Assembly (NCBI GenBank): GCA_945622055.1
Contig: CALZBV010000086.1
Location: forward strand, 1 to 9,276
Reading direction: 5' to 3'
Length of the DNA stretch: 9,276 nucleotides
Source: an uncultured Clostridia bacterium
GTDB lineage: Bacteria; Bacillota; Clostridia; Lachnospirales; Lachnospiraceae
Positions 1 through 6,116 of the stretch are shown piece after piece. Positions within the stretch are counted from its first letter, which is position 1, and each line of letters begins with the position of its first letter. Both the position numbers and the translations under genes were made by a program. The notes below the pieces were generated by a model. It was not told the origin of the DNA, did not search any database, and worked only from the letters and a program-made list of their open reading frames with translations.

Positions 1-550
1 TTCTCATTTCACCGGAAGGAAGACGAAGTGTTGCATACTTTCCTTCCTTAGCCATCAGCTGTGCAGCGTTTCCTGCGGAACGAACCAGCTGACCGCCCTT
101 GCCCGGGTAAAGCTCAATGTTGTGAATCTCGGCACCAACCGGGATGTTCTGAAGCGGTAAGCAGTTACCTACTCTTACTTCTGCCTCAGCACCGTTCATA
201 ACGGTCTGTCCAACCTTCAAGCCGTTCGGAGCAAGAATGTATGCCTTAGCACCATCTGCATAGCAGATTAATGCGATGTTAGCAGTTCTGTTCGGATCGT
301 ACTCGATGGACTTAACCGTTGCCGGAATGCCGTCCTTGCTGTTTCTCTTAAAGTCGATGACTCTGTACTTTCTTCTGGAGCCGCCGCCCTGGTGTCTTAC
401 GGTAATCTTTCCCTGATTGTTACGACCTGCGTTCTTCTTTAAGGAAACCAATAAGGATTTCTCCGGGGTACTCGTGGTGATTTCTGCGAAATCAGAACCG
501 GTCATATTTCTTCTGGAAGGTGTATATGGGTTATAGGTTTTAATTCCCAT
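1..550 (-). CDS. rplB: 50S ribosomal protein L2 (partial, C-terminus beyond window)
   Basis: L2 binds 23S rRNA, is needed for subunit association and lies close to the peptidyl transferase centre. Reading the minus strand from the ATG at 550 gives MGIKTYNPYTPSRRNMTG, the usual L2 N-terminus. It is followed by the RNA-binding segment with GKITVRHQGGGSRRKYR and by IEYDPNRTANIALI, both typical of bacterial L2. About 183 residues are visible of the roughly 275 usual for the family, so about the last third lies beyond the left edge. The start is supported by AAAGGAG at 558-564, 7 nt upstream. It is the fifth gene of the S10 operon, 59 nt after rplW, and that spacer contains a strong inverted repeat. 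The visible part shows no frameshift. Confidence 0.97.
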   Translation of the reverse strand, partial: MGIKTYNPYTPSRRNMTGSDFAEITTSTPEKSLLVSLKKNAGRNNQGKITVRHQGGGSRRKYRVIDFKRNSKDGIPATVKSIEYDPNRTANIALICYADGAKAYILAPNGLKVGQTVMNGAEAEVRVGNCLPLQNIPVGAEIHNIELYPGKGGQLVRSAGNAAQLMAKEGKYATLRLPSGEMR

Positions 551-569
551 GATTTAACTCCTTTCGTGT

Positions 570-606
570 GCTTACGCAATATTTGTATTTTGTTCTCTGC
601 GTAAGC
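570..606 (-). promoter_or_regulatory. Intercistronic hairpin between rplW and rplB
   Basis: A perfect 9 bp inverted repeat, GCTTACGCA at 570-578 and TGCGTAAGC at 598-606, encloses a 19 nt AT-rich loop. It fills most of the rplW-rplB spacer and ends 5 nt before the rplB Shine-Dalgarno sequence (558-564) in the direction of transcription. No U-tract follows, so it is not an intrinsic terminator. It may act in mRNA processing, stability or translational coupling; the function is inferred. Confidence 0.6.
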
Positions 607-609
607 GTA

Positions 610-909
610 TTATAAGCCTGCAAAAATCTCAATTTCTGCACTGTCAGCGGTAAGCTGAACGATAGCCTTCTTTGTCTTTGCGGTTTTACCGAAGGTCATT
701 CCGCGTCTCTTGGTCTTACCATCAGCATTCATGGTGTTAACGCTTGCAACCTTGGTTCCGTTAAACATCTTCTCAACAGCTTCCTTAATCTGCTGCTTCG
801 TTGCATCCGGATGTACGGAAAAAGTGTACTTCTTGCTAGCCATAGCGTTCATACTCTTCTCGGTTACTACCGGCTTTAAGATAACGTCATAATACTTTAA
901 ATCTGCCAT
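610..909 (-). CDS. rplW: 50S ribosomal protein L23
   Basis: L23 sits at the polypeptide exit tunnel of the large subunit and is a docking site for trigger factor and SRP. The 99-residue product has the family N-terminus YYDVILKPVVTEKS and the conserved central region with FNGTKVASVNT followed by a basic loop (KTKRRG). The length is normal for bacterial L23. The ATG at 909 is preceded by a near-perfect AGGAGGTG at 918-925, 8 nt away. That ribosome binding site lies inside the end of rplD, and the rplD TAA overlaps the rplW ATG by one base (TAATG), so the two are likely translationally coupled. Confidence 0.98.
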   Translation of the reverse strand: MADLKYYDVILKPVVTEKSMNAMASKKYTFSVHPDATKQQIKEAVEKMFNGTKVASVNTMNADGKTKRRGMTFGKTAKTKKAIVQLTADSAEIEIFAGL

Positions 910-1529
910 TATGCGTACACCTCCTCAATCTGAGCAACAGCTTCCTTCGTAATCACTACGTTGTCATACTTTAAAACATCGTAAACATTTACGCTGCCGG
1001 ACATCGTGGTTCTTACTGCCGGAAGATTTCTTGCGGAGAGAATCACGTTCTCATCCTTCTTGTCAAGAACAACAAGAGCCTTGTTTACCTTGAGGTTCTC
1101 AAGAACTGCTGCCATCTTCTTAGTCTTAATCTCGTCAAAGGTAAGTCCCTCTACAACGATGAACTTCTCCTCTGCAACCTTGCTCGTAAGAACGGACTTA
1201 ATTGCAGCTGCCTTTTCCTTCTTATTCATCTTAATGGAGTAATCTCTCGGCTTCGGAGCGAATACTACGCCACCGCCGGTCCACTGCGGAGATCTGGTCG
1301 AACCCTGTCTTGCATGACCGGTTCCCTTCTGCTTCCACGGCTTTCTTCCGCCACCGCTTACTTCGGCACGGGTCTTTGCGCTCTGTGTGCCCTGACGCTT
1401 ATTAGCGAGCTGGCTCACAACAGCCATATGCATTAAATGCTCATTTACTTCTACACCGAAGACTGCGTCGTTGAGCTCCATGGTGCCAACTTCCTTGCCT
1501 TCAATATTATAAACCTTAACACTAGCCAT
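909..1529 (-). CDS. rplD: 50S ribosomal protein L4
   Basis: L4 is a primary 23S rRNA-binding protein. Its extended loop reaches the peptide exit tunnel, and in gammaproteobacteria it also represses its own S10 operon. The 206-residue product carries the tunnel-loop signature around residues 60-100: GGGRKPWKQKGTGHARQGS, then RSPQWTGGGVVFAP. The C-terminal half has the VYDVLKYDNVVITKEAV pattern. The ATG at 1529 follows AAAGGAGG at 1539-1546 with 9 nt spacing. It lies 28 nt after rplC and overlaps rplW by one base. Whether L4 controls the structured leader upstream of rpsJ in this organism cannot be told from the sequence. Confidence 0.98.
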   Translation of the reverse strand: MASVKVYNIEGKEVGTMELNDAVFGVEVNEHLMHMAVVSQLANKRQGTQSAKTRAEVSGGGRKPWKQKGTGHARQGSTRSPQWTGGGVVFAPKPRDYSIKMNKKEKAAAIKSVLTSKVAEEKFIVVEGLTFDEIKTKKMAAVLENLKVNKALVVLDKKDENVILSARNLPAVRTTMSGSVNVYDVLKYDNVVITKEAVAQIEEVYA

Positions 1530-1557
1530 TATTTTGTTCCTCCTTTCTCAAAGCTTC

Positions 1558-2193
1558 TTAGTTTGCGCTCTTAACGGTCTCTTTTAAGATTACCAGAGCC
1601 TTCTTCGGTCCCGGTACTGCACCCTTAACGAGGATCAGGTTGTTCTCAACATCAACCTTAACAACCTCAAGATTCTGTACGGTAGCCTTCACATTACCGG
1701 TCTGTCCCGGCATGTGCTTGCCCTTGAATACGCGGCCCGGAGTCGTTGCCGGTCCGTTGGAACCTGCATGTCTGTGATACTTGGAACCATGCTTCATCGG
1801 TCCTCTGGATAAGCCGTGTCTCTTGATGGCACCCTGGAATCCCTTACCCTTTGTAATACCGGTAGCATCAATCTTCTCGCCTTCAGCGAAGATGTCAGCC
1901 TTGATCTCCTGACCTACGGTATACTCGGAGCTGTTCTCAAACTTGAACTCCTTGAGAAATCTCTTGTTTGCAACACCTGCTTTTGCAAATGTTCCCTTGC
2001 GCGGCTTGTTTACGAGAACATCTCTGATCTCACCATAGCCGACCTGAACTGCTTCATAGCCGTCGTTGTCAACCGTCTTAACCTGGGTTACAACGTTCGG
2101 AGCAGCCTGCAGTACGGTAACCGGAACTAAGGCTCCGTCTGCGTTGAAGATTTGAGTCATTCCGACTTTCGTTGTTAATAACGCTTTCTTCAT
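1558..2193 (-). CDS. rplC: 50S ribosomal protein L3
   Basis: L3 is an early-assembly large-subunit protein near the peptidyl transferase centre. The 211-residue product begins MKKALLTTKVGMTQIF, the standard L3 N-terminus. It carries the family signature region GITKGKGFQGAIKRHG, SRGPMKHGSKYHR and the HMPGQTGNV loop. The ATG at 2193 is chosen over an in-frame ATG at 2247 because it is preceded by AGGAGGTG (2199-2206, 5 nt spacing) and matches the family start. The upstream ATG has no ribosome binding site and would add a non-conserved extension translated from a hairpin. The gene is 167 nt downstream of rpsJ, a rather long spacer for this operon. Confidence 0.98.
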   Translation of the reverse strand: MKKALLTTKVGMTQIFNADGALVPVTVLQAAPNVVTQVKTVDNDGYEAVQVGYGEIRDVLVNKPRKGTFAKAGVANKRFLKEFKFENSSEYTVGQEIKADIFAEGEKIDATGITKGKGFQGAIKRHGLSRGPMKHGSKYHRHAGSNGPATTPGRVFKGKHMPGQTGNVKATVQNLEVVKVDVENNLILVKGAVPGPKKALVILKETVKSAN

Positions 2194-2198
2194 TCTTG

Positions 2199-2206
2199 CA
2201 CCTCCT
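2199..2206 (-). promoter_or_regulatory. rplC ribosome binding site (fixes the start)
   Basis: AGGAGGTG on the minus strand, 5 nt before the ATG at 2193, is close to a full anti-16S match. It decides the start in favour of 2193 rather than the in-frame ATG at 2247. Confidence 0.85.
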
Positions 2207-2220
2207 GTTAATCTACAGCG

Positions 2221-2245
2221 GATTGAACCTCTTTGAAGCTCAATC
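2221..2245 (-). promoter_or_regulatory. Hairpin upstream of the rplC ribosome binding site
   Basis: The minus strand can fold as GATTGAGCTT, a short CAAAG loop and AGGTTCAATC. This makes a 10 bp stem with G-U wobbles at two positions. It lies 14 nt upstream of the rplC ribosome binding site. No U-run follows, so termination is unlikely. It could act as a translational control or mRNA processing element within the S10 operon; the role is inferred. Confidence 0.55.
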
Positions 2246-2360
2246 ATCCTAGATGGCCTATTCGGATGCTTGGGTCTTTCCTTTCAGATAAGACGCTTGG
2301 ACCCTGTATAGAAACCCTAAGGATTTTTCTGTTTTGAAATTACTTTCCCGCTGACACAGA

Positions 2361-2678
2361 TTACTTCGTCTTCATCTTGATGTCAACGAACACACCTGCC
2401 GGCATATCCAGTCTGGAAAGAGCCTCGGCAATCTTCTGGTTCGGAGCGATGATGTCGATCAGTCTCTTGTGAGTTCTCTGCTCGAACTGCTCACGGCTGT
2501 CCTTATACTTGTGCACTGCACGAAGAATGGTAACTACCTCTTTCTTCGTCGGCATCGGCACCGGACCGCTAACCTTCGTTCCTGCCTTCTTTGCAGCTTC
2601 AACGATCTTTGCAGCAGAAGCATCTACTAACTGATGATCGTAAGCCTTCAGGGTGATTCTCATTACTTGACTTGCCAT
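2361..2678 (-). CDS. rpsJ: 30S ribosomal protein S10
   Basis: S10 is a 30S head protein and, in bacteria generally, also NusE, the partner of NusB in antitermination. The 105-residue product reads MASQVMRITLKAYDHQ and includes the conserved GPVPMPTKKEV and QFEQRTHKRLIDI motifs. Its length is typical (about 102-105). The open frame extends upstream to 2915, but the ATG at 2678 is preferred: it matches the family start and has AAAAGGAGG about 10 nt upstream. An ATG five codons further in (2663) is a less likely alternative. It is the first gene of the operon and follows a strong promoter and a long structured leader. Confidence 0.98.
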   Translation of the reverse strand: MASQVMRITLKAYDHQLVDASAAKIVEAAKKAGTKVSGPVPMPTKKEVVTILRAVHKYKDSREQFEQRTHKRLIDIIAPNQKIAEALSRLDMPAGVFVDIKMKTK

Positions 2679-2954
2679 AAAAAAAGTCGCCTCCTTTTCG
2701 CACTTAACTTTCAGTACGACAAGCGGTGACTGTACACTTACCCGTGTGTTTCGCGCTCGTCCAAACAAACGAGCCGAGCCAAAGCCCGACCCACCGGACA
2801 ATTCCCGATTATCATCACGGTTTATCTGCCTTAAGCAGAAGCTGTATTGTATACAGTGACTTGTCGCCAGTTTCCTAACTTGACATTCGCTCCACGGAAA
2901 ACCTGTGTATGGCACACAGCAACCTCACGCTTCATAGCTATCAACGTCACAGCA
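2679..2954 (-). promoter_or_regulatory. S10 operon 5' leader, highly structured
   Basis: This is the untranslated leader between the inferred transcription start (near 2954) and rpsJ, about 275 nt. It contains several inverted repeats in the RNA sense: CTGTGT/ACACAG (2903-2919), CTGTAT/ATACAG (2842-2856), TCTGC/GCAGA (2825-2839), a G-C rich stem around 2777-2794, and GCTCGT/ACGAGC (2755-2774). A long-range helix is also possible: CGACAAG (2860-2866 in RNA sense) with CTTGTCG (2717-2723), continued by ACTGTA with TACAGT. It would enclose the inner hairpins as a multibranch domain and competes with the 2842-2856 hairpin. Such a leader suggests autoregulation by an r-protein or another signal. 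I do not recognise it as a known riboswitch or T-box. Confidence 0.6.
2684..2705 (-). promoter_or_regulatory. rpsJ ribosome binding site in a hairpin loop, followed by a U7 run
   Basis: The rpsJ Shine-Dalgarno sequence AAAAGGAGG can sit in the loop of a small hairpin: AAGTGCG on the 5' side and CGACTT on the 3' side, six pairs with one bulged G. Seven T residues (2685-2679) then run directly into the ATG. This resembles a weak intrinsic-terminator shape but may simply present the ribosome binding site. Confidence 0.4.
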
Positions 2955-2960
2955 GGTACA

Positions 2961-2989
2961 ATTATACAACAGGATTTTAAAAAATGCAA
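2961..2989 (-). promoter_or_regulatory. Sigma-A promoter of the S10 operon
   Basis: On the minus strand, TTGCAT (2984-2989) and a perfect TATAAT (2961-2966) are separated by exactly 17 nt, with an A/T-rich spacer and upstream sequence. Transcription should start near 2954. It is the only strong promoter found upstream of rpsJ and fits a highly expressed ribosomal operon. Confidence 0.88.
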
Positions 2990-3153
2990 TACCCAAAATT
3001 ATTTTTTTCTAAAATTACCATGTATACGGATTTCTTCCCGGAAAGAATATCGCTTTGCGATATTCTGCGCCGCTTTTGCGTCGCATTTTTGCGACATATT
3101 CCTTAGCAAAAGCGTGTGCATCCCAGCGGCCCGTCCAAATCAATCCGCTTTCA
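2990..3153 (-). other. Spacer between Bce permease gene and S10 promoter
   Basis: No gene is supported here. In the permease transcription direction it holds a run of inverted repeats (3044-3095) and then an A/T-rich stretch (around 2996-3015) just upstream of the S10 -35 box, possibly an UP-like element. Short open frames crossing it have no ribosome binding site and overlap the permease gene out of frame. Confidence 0.6.
3044..3095 (-). terminator. Hairpin cluster downstream of the Bce permease gene (probable terminator region)
   Basis: Three inverted repeats follow the permease stop. The first is GTCGCA/TGCGAC (3080-3095). The second, overlapping it, is GCGCCGC/GCGTCGC with one mismatch (3067-3084). 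The third is a perfect 10 bp stem, AGAATATCGC/GCGATATTCT, with a TTT loop (3044-3066). In RNA the last stem ends in UUCUUU and is then followed by CCGGG, so the U-tract is poor and intrinsic termination may be inefficient. It separates the Bce transcript from the S10 promoter. Confidence 0.5.
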
Positions 3154-5211
3154 TTATGCCCTTCCTCCACTGACAATGTTATAGTAAACCTTGGATGTTC
3201 TGCGGTAAACAACCGCATAAAACACTCCAAACACAATAAAGCAAAGCAGACAAACTCCGGCAAAAAGCAGCGTGTTATTCAGCTCAAACAGCAGAAGAAT
3301 CCGGTCAATAATCTGGAAGGCAAATAACATATGAATTCCCGCGCCAAGCAGTGGAAGAAAGAATACGGTCAGCAGCTGGGAATTGATACTCTTACGAATT
3401 TCCTTCTTCGTCATTCCCACCTTCTGCATAATCTCAAATCTTGCATAGTCCTCGAACCCTTCCGAAATCTGTTTGTAATAGATAATCAGTACGGCTGCGG
3501 TAAGAAAAACCACACTAAGCACAATTCCGAGGAAGAACAATCCGCCATATATGGAGTAGAAATCTGCACGCTCCCCCTCCCTTGCATCGACTGAGAAATA
3601 ATGGATTCCGAATTCCGACTCCCCCTCCGGTCCATGAAATTTCTCATAAATTGTTTCATTCAGCTCTATCTGCTGTTCTGTTGTAAGACCGGTGTCAAAG
3701 CCATAGTTCCAGGAAACCGAAACAGGCTCATATTTCGTATGATCAGAATACCTCCCATACGCATCCACAAGAGGACCGATATCCTCATCAAAATCCGGCA
3801 CAATCACAATCAGTGTCGGTATCACAAGCTCCCCTGCCACATTACGGTCCATAAACTGGTCAACCTTTTCCTTTACCTGATAGGTTACATGATTCGGAAA
3901 CGTCACTGTCTTTTCCGGATAGTCCATGCGTTCCTCATACAAGAGCACCTCATTCTCCCCAAGCACCCTGGTATCCCCTGTGACCGCATTATAGTCCTCC
4001 AGTCCGACAAAAAATACATTTGTAATATTCTTTACCCCTTCTAACGAAAAATCCCCGGTCAGCTCCGGATCCGTATTCATAAAATCACCCTGAAACAACA
4101 CCGTCACAGCAGCTCTGCGGTATCCAAAGAAATTCCTTTTCTCCGCTCCGGACTCACTGCAAGCCTCATCCAGCTTCGCACATAGCTTTGCACAGTTTTC
4201 TTTGGAAACCGCCTCCATGTTCTCCATGGTGAATTTTCCAACAAGCTCTCTCGGATAGAGGTTTCTCAGGGAATCCTCCTGCCCCAAAAACAAGCTGGCT
4301 GTGGAAGAAAGCATGACAAGCACCATCGTTGCCAAAATACAAATGGATGCAAGACCTGCACCATTTCGCTTCATGCGGTATGCCATCGAGGATACCGACA
4401 CAAAATGCTGCGGCTTATAATAGTAGCGTTTATTCTTCCTCAGTAGTCTGCAAAGCACCACCGACCCGGAAATCATCAGCATATAGGTTGCAACGATAAC
4501 CATAATCACAGCAACAAAGAAAAGCATGACAGCCGCAAGCGGCTCCTTAATCGTTACCGCAATATAGTAAGCGCCTCCCAAAAGCATCAACCCAAGCAGT
4601 GCAATCAGAAGGTTTCCCTTCGGTGCCTTCTCTCCCGTATTCTCCGTTTTCAAAAGACTTATCGCCGTTGAAAAATGAATACGGCGAAGGGTATTCAGAT
4701 ACAGAAGAAAGAAGATTACCAGAAAACCGGCCATTGAAGCCAAAATCGCGTGAAGGGAGAGTGAAAGCATATAATCCACTTTTGCATTCAGCAGATTCAA
4801 AAGTCCAAGCTCAAACAGCTTGGAAAATGCAATTCCGAATAAAAGCCCCAGCCCCAGGGATACCACGTAGATTCCGATACTCTCCCAAAGAAGAATCCGG
4901 GCAATGTTTTTCTTCTGCATCCCCAAAATATTGTAAAGACCAAATTCCTTCATTCTCCTTTTTATCAGGAAGGAATTTGTATAAAAAAGGAAAATACATG
5001 CAAAAATCAGAATGACCCAGCTTCCGAGGTTCAGATATGCCTGAATACTTCTGCCTCCGCGCATATTGAAAATCATCTCACTGCTCTTTAGAAAAGCCAT
5101 AATGTAATACATCATAACCATGCCGATGCAGGTCAGAAGATACGGCACATACATCTGCTTATTTTTGCGGATGCCGTCAAAGGCTAACCGCGGATAGTAG
5201 TATCGCTTCAT
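3154..5211 (-). CDS. Bce-type ABC transporter permease (FtsX family)
   Basis: This is the membrane subunit of a peptide-resistance ABC transporter of the BceAB type. Family members protect against cell-wall-active antimicrobial peptides and signal to a partner kinase. The 685-residue protein shows ten predicted membrane segments, near 21-41, 63-83, 107-129, 150-173, 203-221, 225-250, 285-309, 554-578, 610-630 and 645-670. A large hydrophilic domain of about 240 residues (about 311-553) lies between segments 7 and 8, the hallmark of this family. The FtsX-type motif RRMKEFGLYNILGMQKKNI (about 85-103) recurs near the C-terminus as FEIMQKVGMTKKEIRKS. Its ATG overlaps the ATPase TGA (ATGA), so the two are translationally coupled. 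The peptide recognised cannot be inferred. Confidence 0.93.
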   Translation of the reverse strand: MKRYYYPRLAFDGIRKNKQMYVPYLLTCIGMVMMYYIMAFLKSSEMIFNMRGGRSIQAYLNLGSWVILIFACIFLFYTNSFLIKRRMKEFGLYNILGMQKKNIARILLWESIGIYVVSLGLGLLFGIAFSKLFELGLLNLLNAKVDYMLSLSLHAILASMAGFLVIFFLLYLNTLRRIHFSTAISLLKTENTGEKAPKGNLLIALLGLMLLGGAYYIAVTIKEPLAAVMLFFVAVIMVIVATYMLMISGSVVLCRLLRKNKRYYYKPQHFVSVSSMAYRMKRNGAGLASICILATMVLVMLSSTASLFLGQEDSLRNLYPRELVGKFTMENMEAVSKENCAKLCAKLDEACSESGAEKRNFFGYRRAAVTVLFQGDFMNTDPELTGDFSLEGVKNITNVFFVGLEDYNAVTGDTRVLGENEVLLYEERMDYPEKTVTFPNHVTYQVKEKVDQFMDRNVAGELVIPTLIVIVPDFDEDIGPLVDAYGRYSDHTKYEPVSVSWNYGFDTGLTTEQQIELNETIYEKFHGPEGESEFGIHYFSVDAREGERADFYSIYGGLFFLGIVLSVVFLTAAVLIIYYKQISEGFEDYARFEIMQKVGMTKKEIRKSINSQLLTVFFLPLLGAGIHMLFAFQIIDRILLLFELNNTLLFAGVCLLCFIVFGVFYAVVYRRTSKVYYNIVSGGRA

Positions 5212-5972
5212 GCCCGTTCCCCTCCCGTCGCCAAAAGCGTCAGCGTCTCCGAAATCTTACTGTACAGCTGCTCATTGCTGTCCTGCCCACGATACAGCTG
5301 ATGGAATACCTCGCCATCCTTGATAAACAGTACGCGGTTTGCGGAGCTTGCCGCCTTCACGGAATGCGTTACCATCAGAATTGTCTGTCCGGCCTCATTA
5401 ATCTCCGAAAACAGGCGAAGCAGTTCATCTGTAGAACGGGAGTCCAGCGCGCCGGTCGGCTCATCCGCCAGAATAATCTTCGGCGAAGTAATAATGGCAC
5501 GTGCCACAGCCGCACGCTGCTTCTGGCCACCGGACACCTCATACGGATATTTCTTTAAAATATCAGCAATTCCAAGCTTTTTTGCAATCGGTTCAAGCAA
5601 ACCGTTCATCTCCGGATAACGCTTTCCTGCGAGCACCAGCGGAAGATAAATATTATCCTCTAAGGTAAAGGTATCCAAAAGATTAAATTCCTGGAACACA
5701 AAGCCGAGATTATCTCTTCGGTAAACTGCCACCTCTGCCTCCCTGATTTCCGCAAAATTACGTCCGTCCAGACGCACGCTTCCGGCTGTCGGCTTGTCCA
5801 GTGCCGCCAGAATATTCAGCAGCGTTGATTTACCGGAGCCGGATTCTCCCATAATCGCCACATACTCGCCCTGTTCGACCGAAAAATTCACATTTTTCAG
5901 TGCTTCTACTGCGGTTCCCCCCTTATGTGAGCTATATACCTTTTTCAGATTTTTCACTTCAAGATAACTCAT
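5208..5972 (-). CDS. Bce-type ABC transporter ATP-binding protein
   Basis: This is the cytoplasmic ATPase that powers the neighbouring FtsX-type permease. The 254-residue protein is complete: Walker A GESGSGKST (42-50), Q-loop FVFQEFNLLD (Q94), signature VSGGQKQR (146-153), Walker B IILADEP (166-172), D-loop ALDS (175-178) and H-loop histidine H203 in MVTHS. It has the MacB/LolD/BceA subfamily look. The ATG at 5972 is preceded by AAAAGGAGG (5986-5994), a somewhat long 13 nt spacing. Transcription probably starts near 6001 from the regulated promoter in the upstream gap. The gene overlaps the permease start by 4 nt. Confidence 0.95.
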   Translation of the reverse strand: MSYLEVKNLKKVYSSHKGGTAVEALKNVNFSVEQGEYVAIMGESGSGKSTLLNILAALDKPTAGSVRLDGRNFAEIREAEVAVYRRDNLGFVFQEFNLLDTFTLEDNIYLPLVLAGKRYPEMNGLLEPIAKKLGIADILKKYPYEVSGGQKQRAAVARAIITSPKIILADEPTGALDSRSTDELLRLFSEINEAGQTILMVTHSVKAASSANRVLFIKDGEVFHQLYRGQDSNEQLYSKISETLTLLATGGERA

Positions 5973-6007
5973 ACAAATCTCTGTTCCTCCTTTTCGAATC
6001 TGACCCC

Positions 6008-6016
6008 ATTATAGCA
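6008..6016 (-). promoter_or_regulatory. Extended -10 promoter of the ABC transporter genes
   Basis: The minus strand reads TGCTATAAT, an extended -10 element with a perfect TATAAT (6008-6013). At 17 nt upstream the -35 position (6031-6036) is GGAATC, a poor match to TTGACA. Such a combination is typical of activator-dependent promoters. The direct repeats described at 6039-6086 end 2 bp upstream of this -35. The start point is expected near 6001, giving a leader of about 30 nt. Confidence 0.72.
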
Positions 6017-6038
6017 TCCCGGCATAGCAGGATTCCAT

Positions 6039-6086
6039 TTCTTCTTCTAACAAAAAAGGTTCTATTTCTAACATTTTTGTTAGAAA
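6039..6086 (-). promoter_or_regulatory. Putative response-regulator operator: TGTTAGAANNAGAA repeats
   Basis: Two direct copies of TGTTAGAANNAGAA lie on the minus strand at 6060-6073 and 6039-6052, with a period of exactly 21 bp (two helical turns). The distal copy also forms a perfect inverted repeat with a third half-site: TTTCTAACA (6065-6073), four T, TGTTAGAAA (6078-6086). The array abuts the -35 region of the transporter promoter. OmpR-family regulators bind direct repeats as dimers, so the neighbouring regulator at 7162-7839 is the natural candidate. Binding is inferred. Confidence 0.65.
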
Positions 6087-6116
6087 CAAAACCCATTCCG
6101 GCTCCTGCCGTCCCAA

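Noticed and set aside
2194..2247. Upstream start for rplC at 2247 (18 extra residues)
   Set aside because: It has no ribosome binding site, covers a hairpin, and the L3 family starts at MKKALL with AGGAGGTG in front of it.
2679..2915. Upstream in-frame extension of rpsJ (79 extra residues from an ATG at 2915)
   Set aside because: It would translate the structured leader, has no S10 homology and no ribosome binding site; the ATG at 2678 has AAAAGGAGG and the family N-terminus. The lack of stops in this frame appears to be chance.
2679..2954. T-box or metabolite riboswitch in the S10 leader
   Set aside because: No T-box consensus (GGGTGGNACCGCG-like) and no terminator/antiterminator pair with a proper U-tract upstream of the ribosome binding site; it precedes ribosomal genes, so r-protein control is more plausible.
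3601..4044. Plus-strand open frame of 147 codons inside the permease gene
   Set aside because: It is antisense to a clearly conserved gene, with no plausible ribosome binding site and no recognisable domain.
6065..6086. TTTCTAACA/TGTTAGAAA as terminator of the regulator-kinase transcript
   Set aside because: The stem is A/T-rich, is not followed directly by a U-run, and forms part of a phased direct repeat next to a promoter, so an operator fits better.
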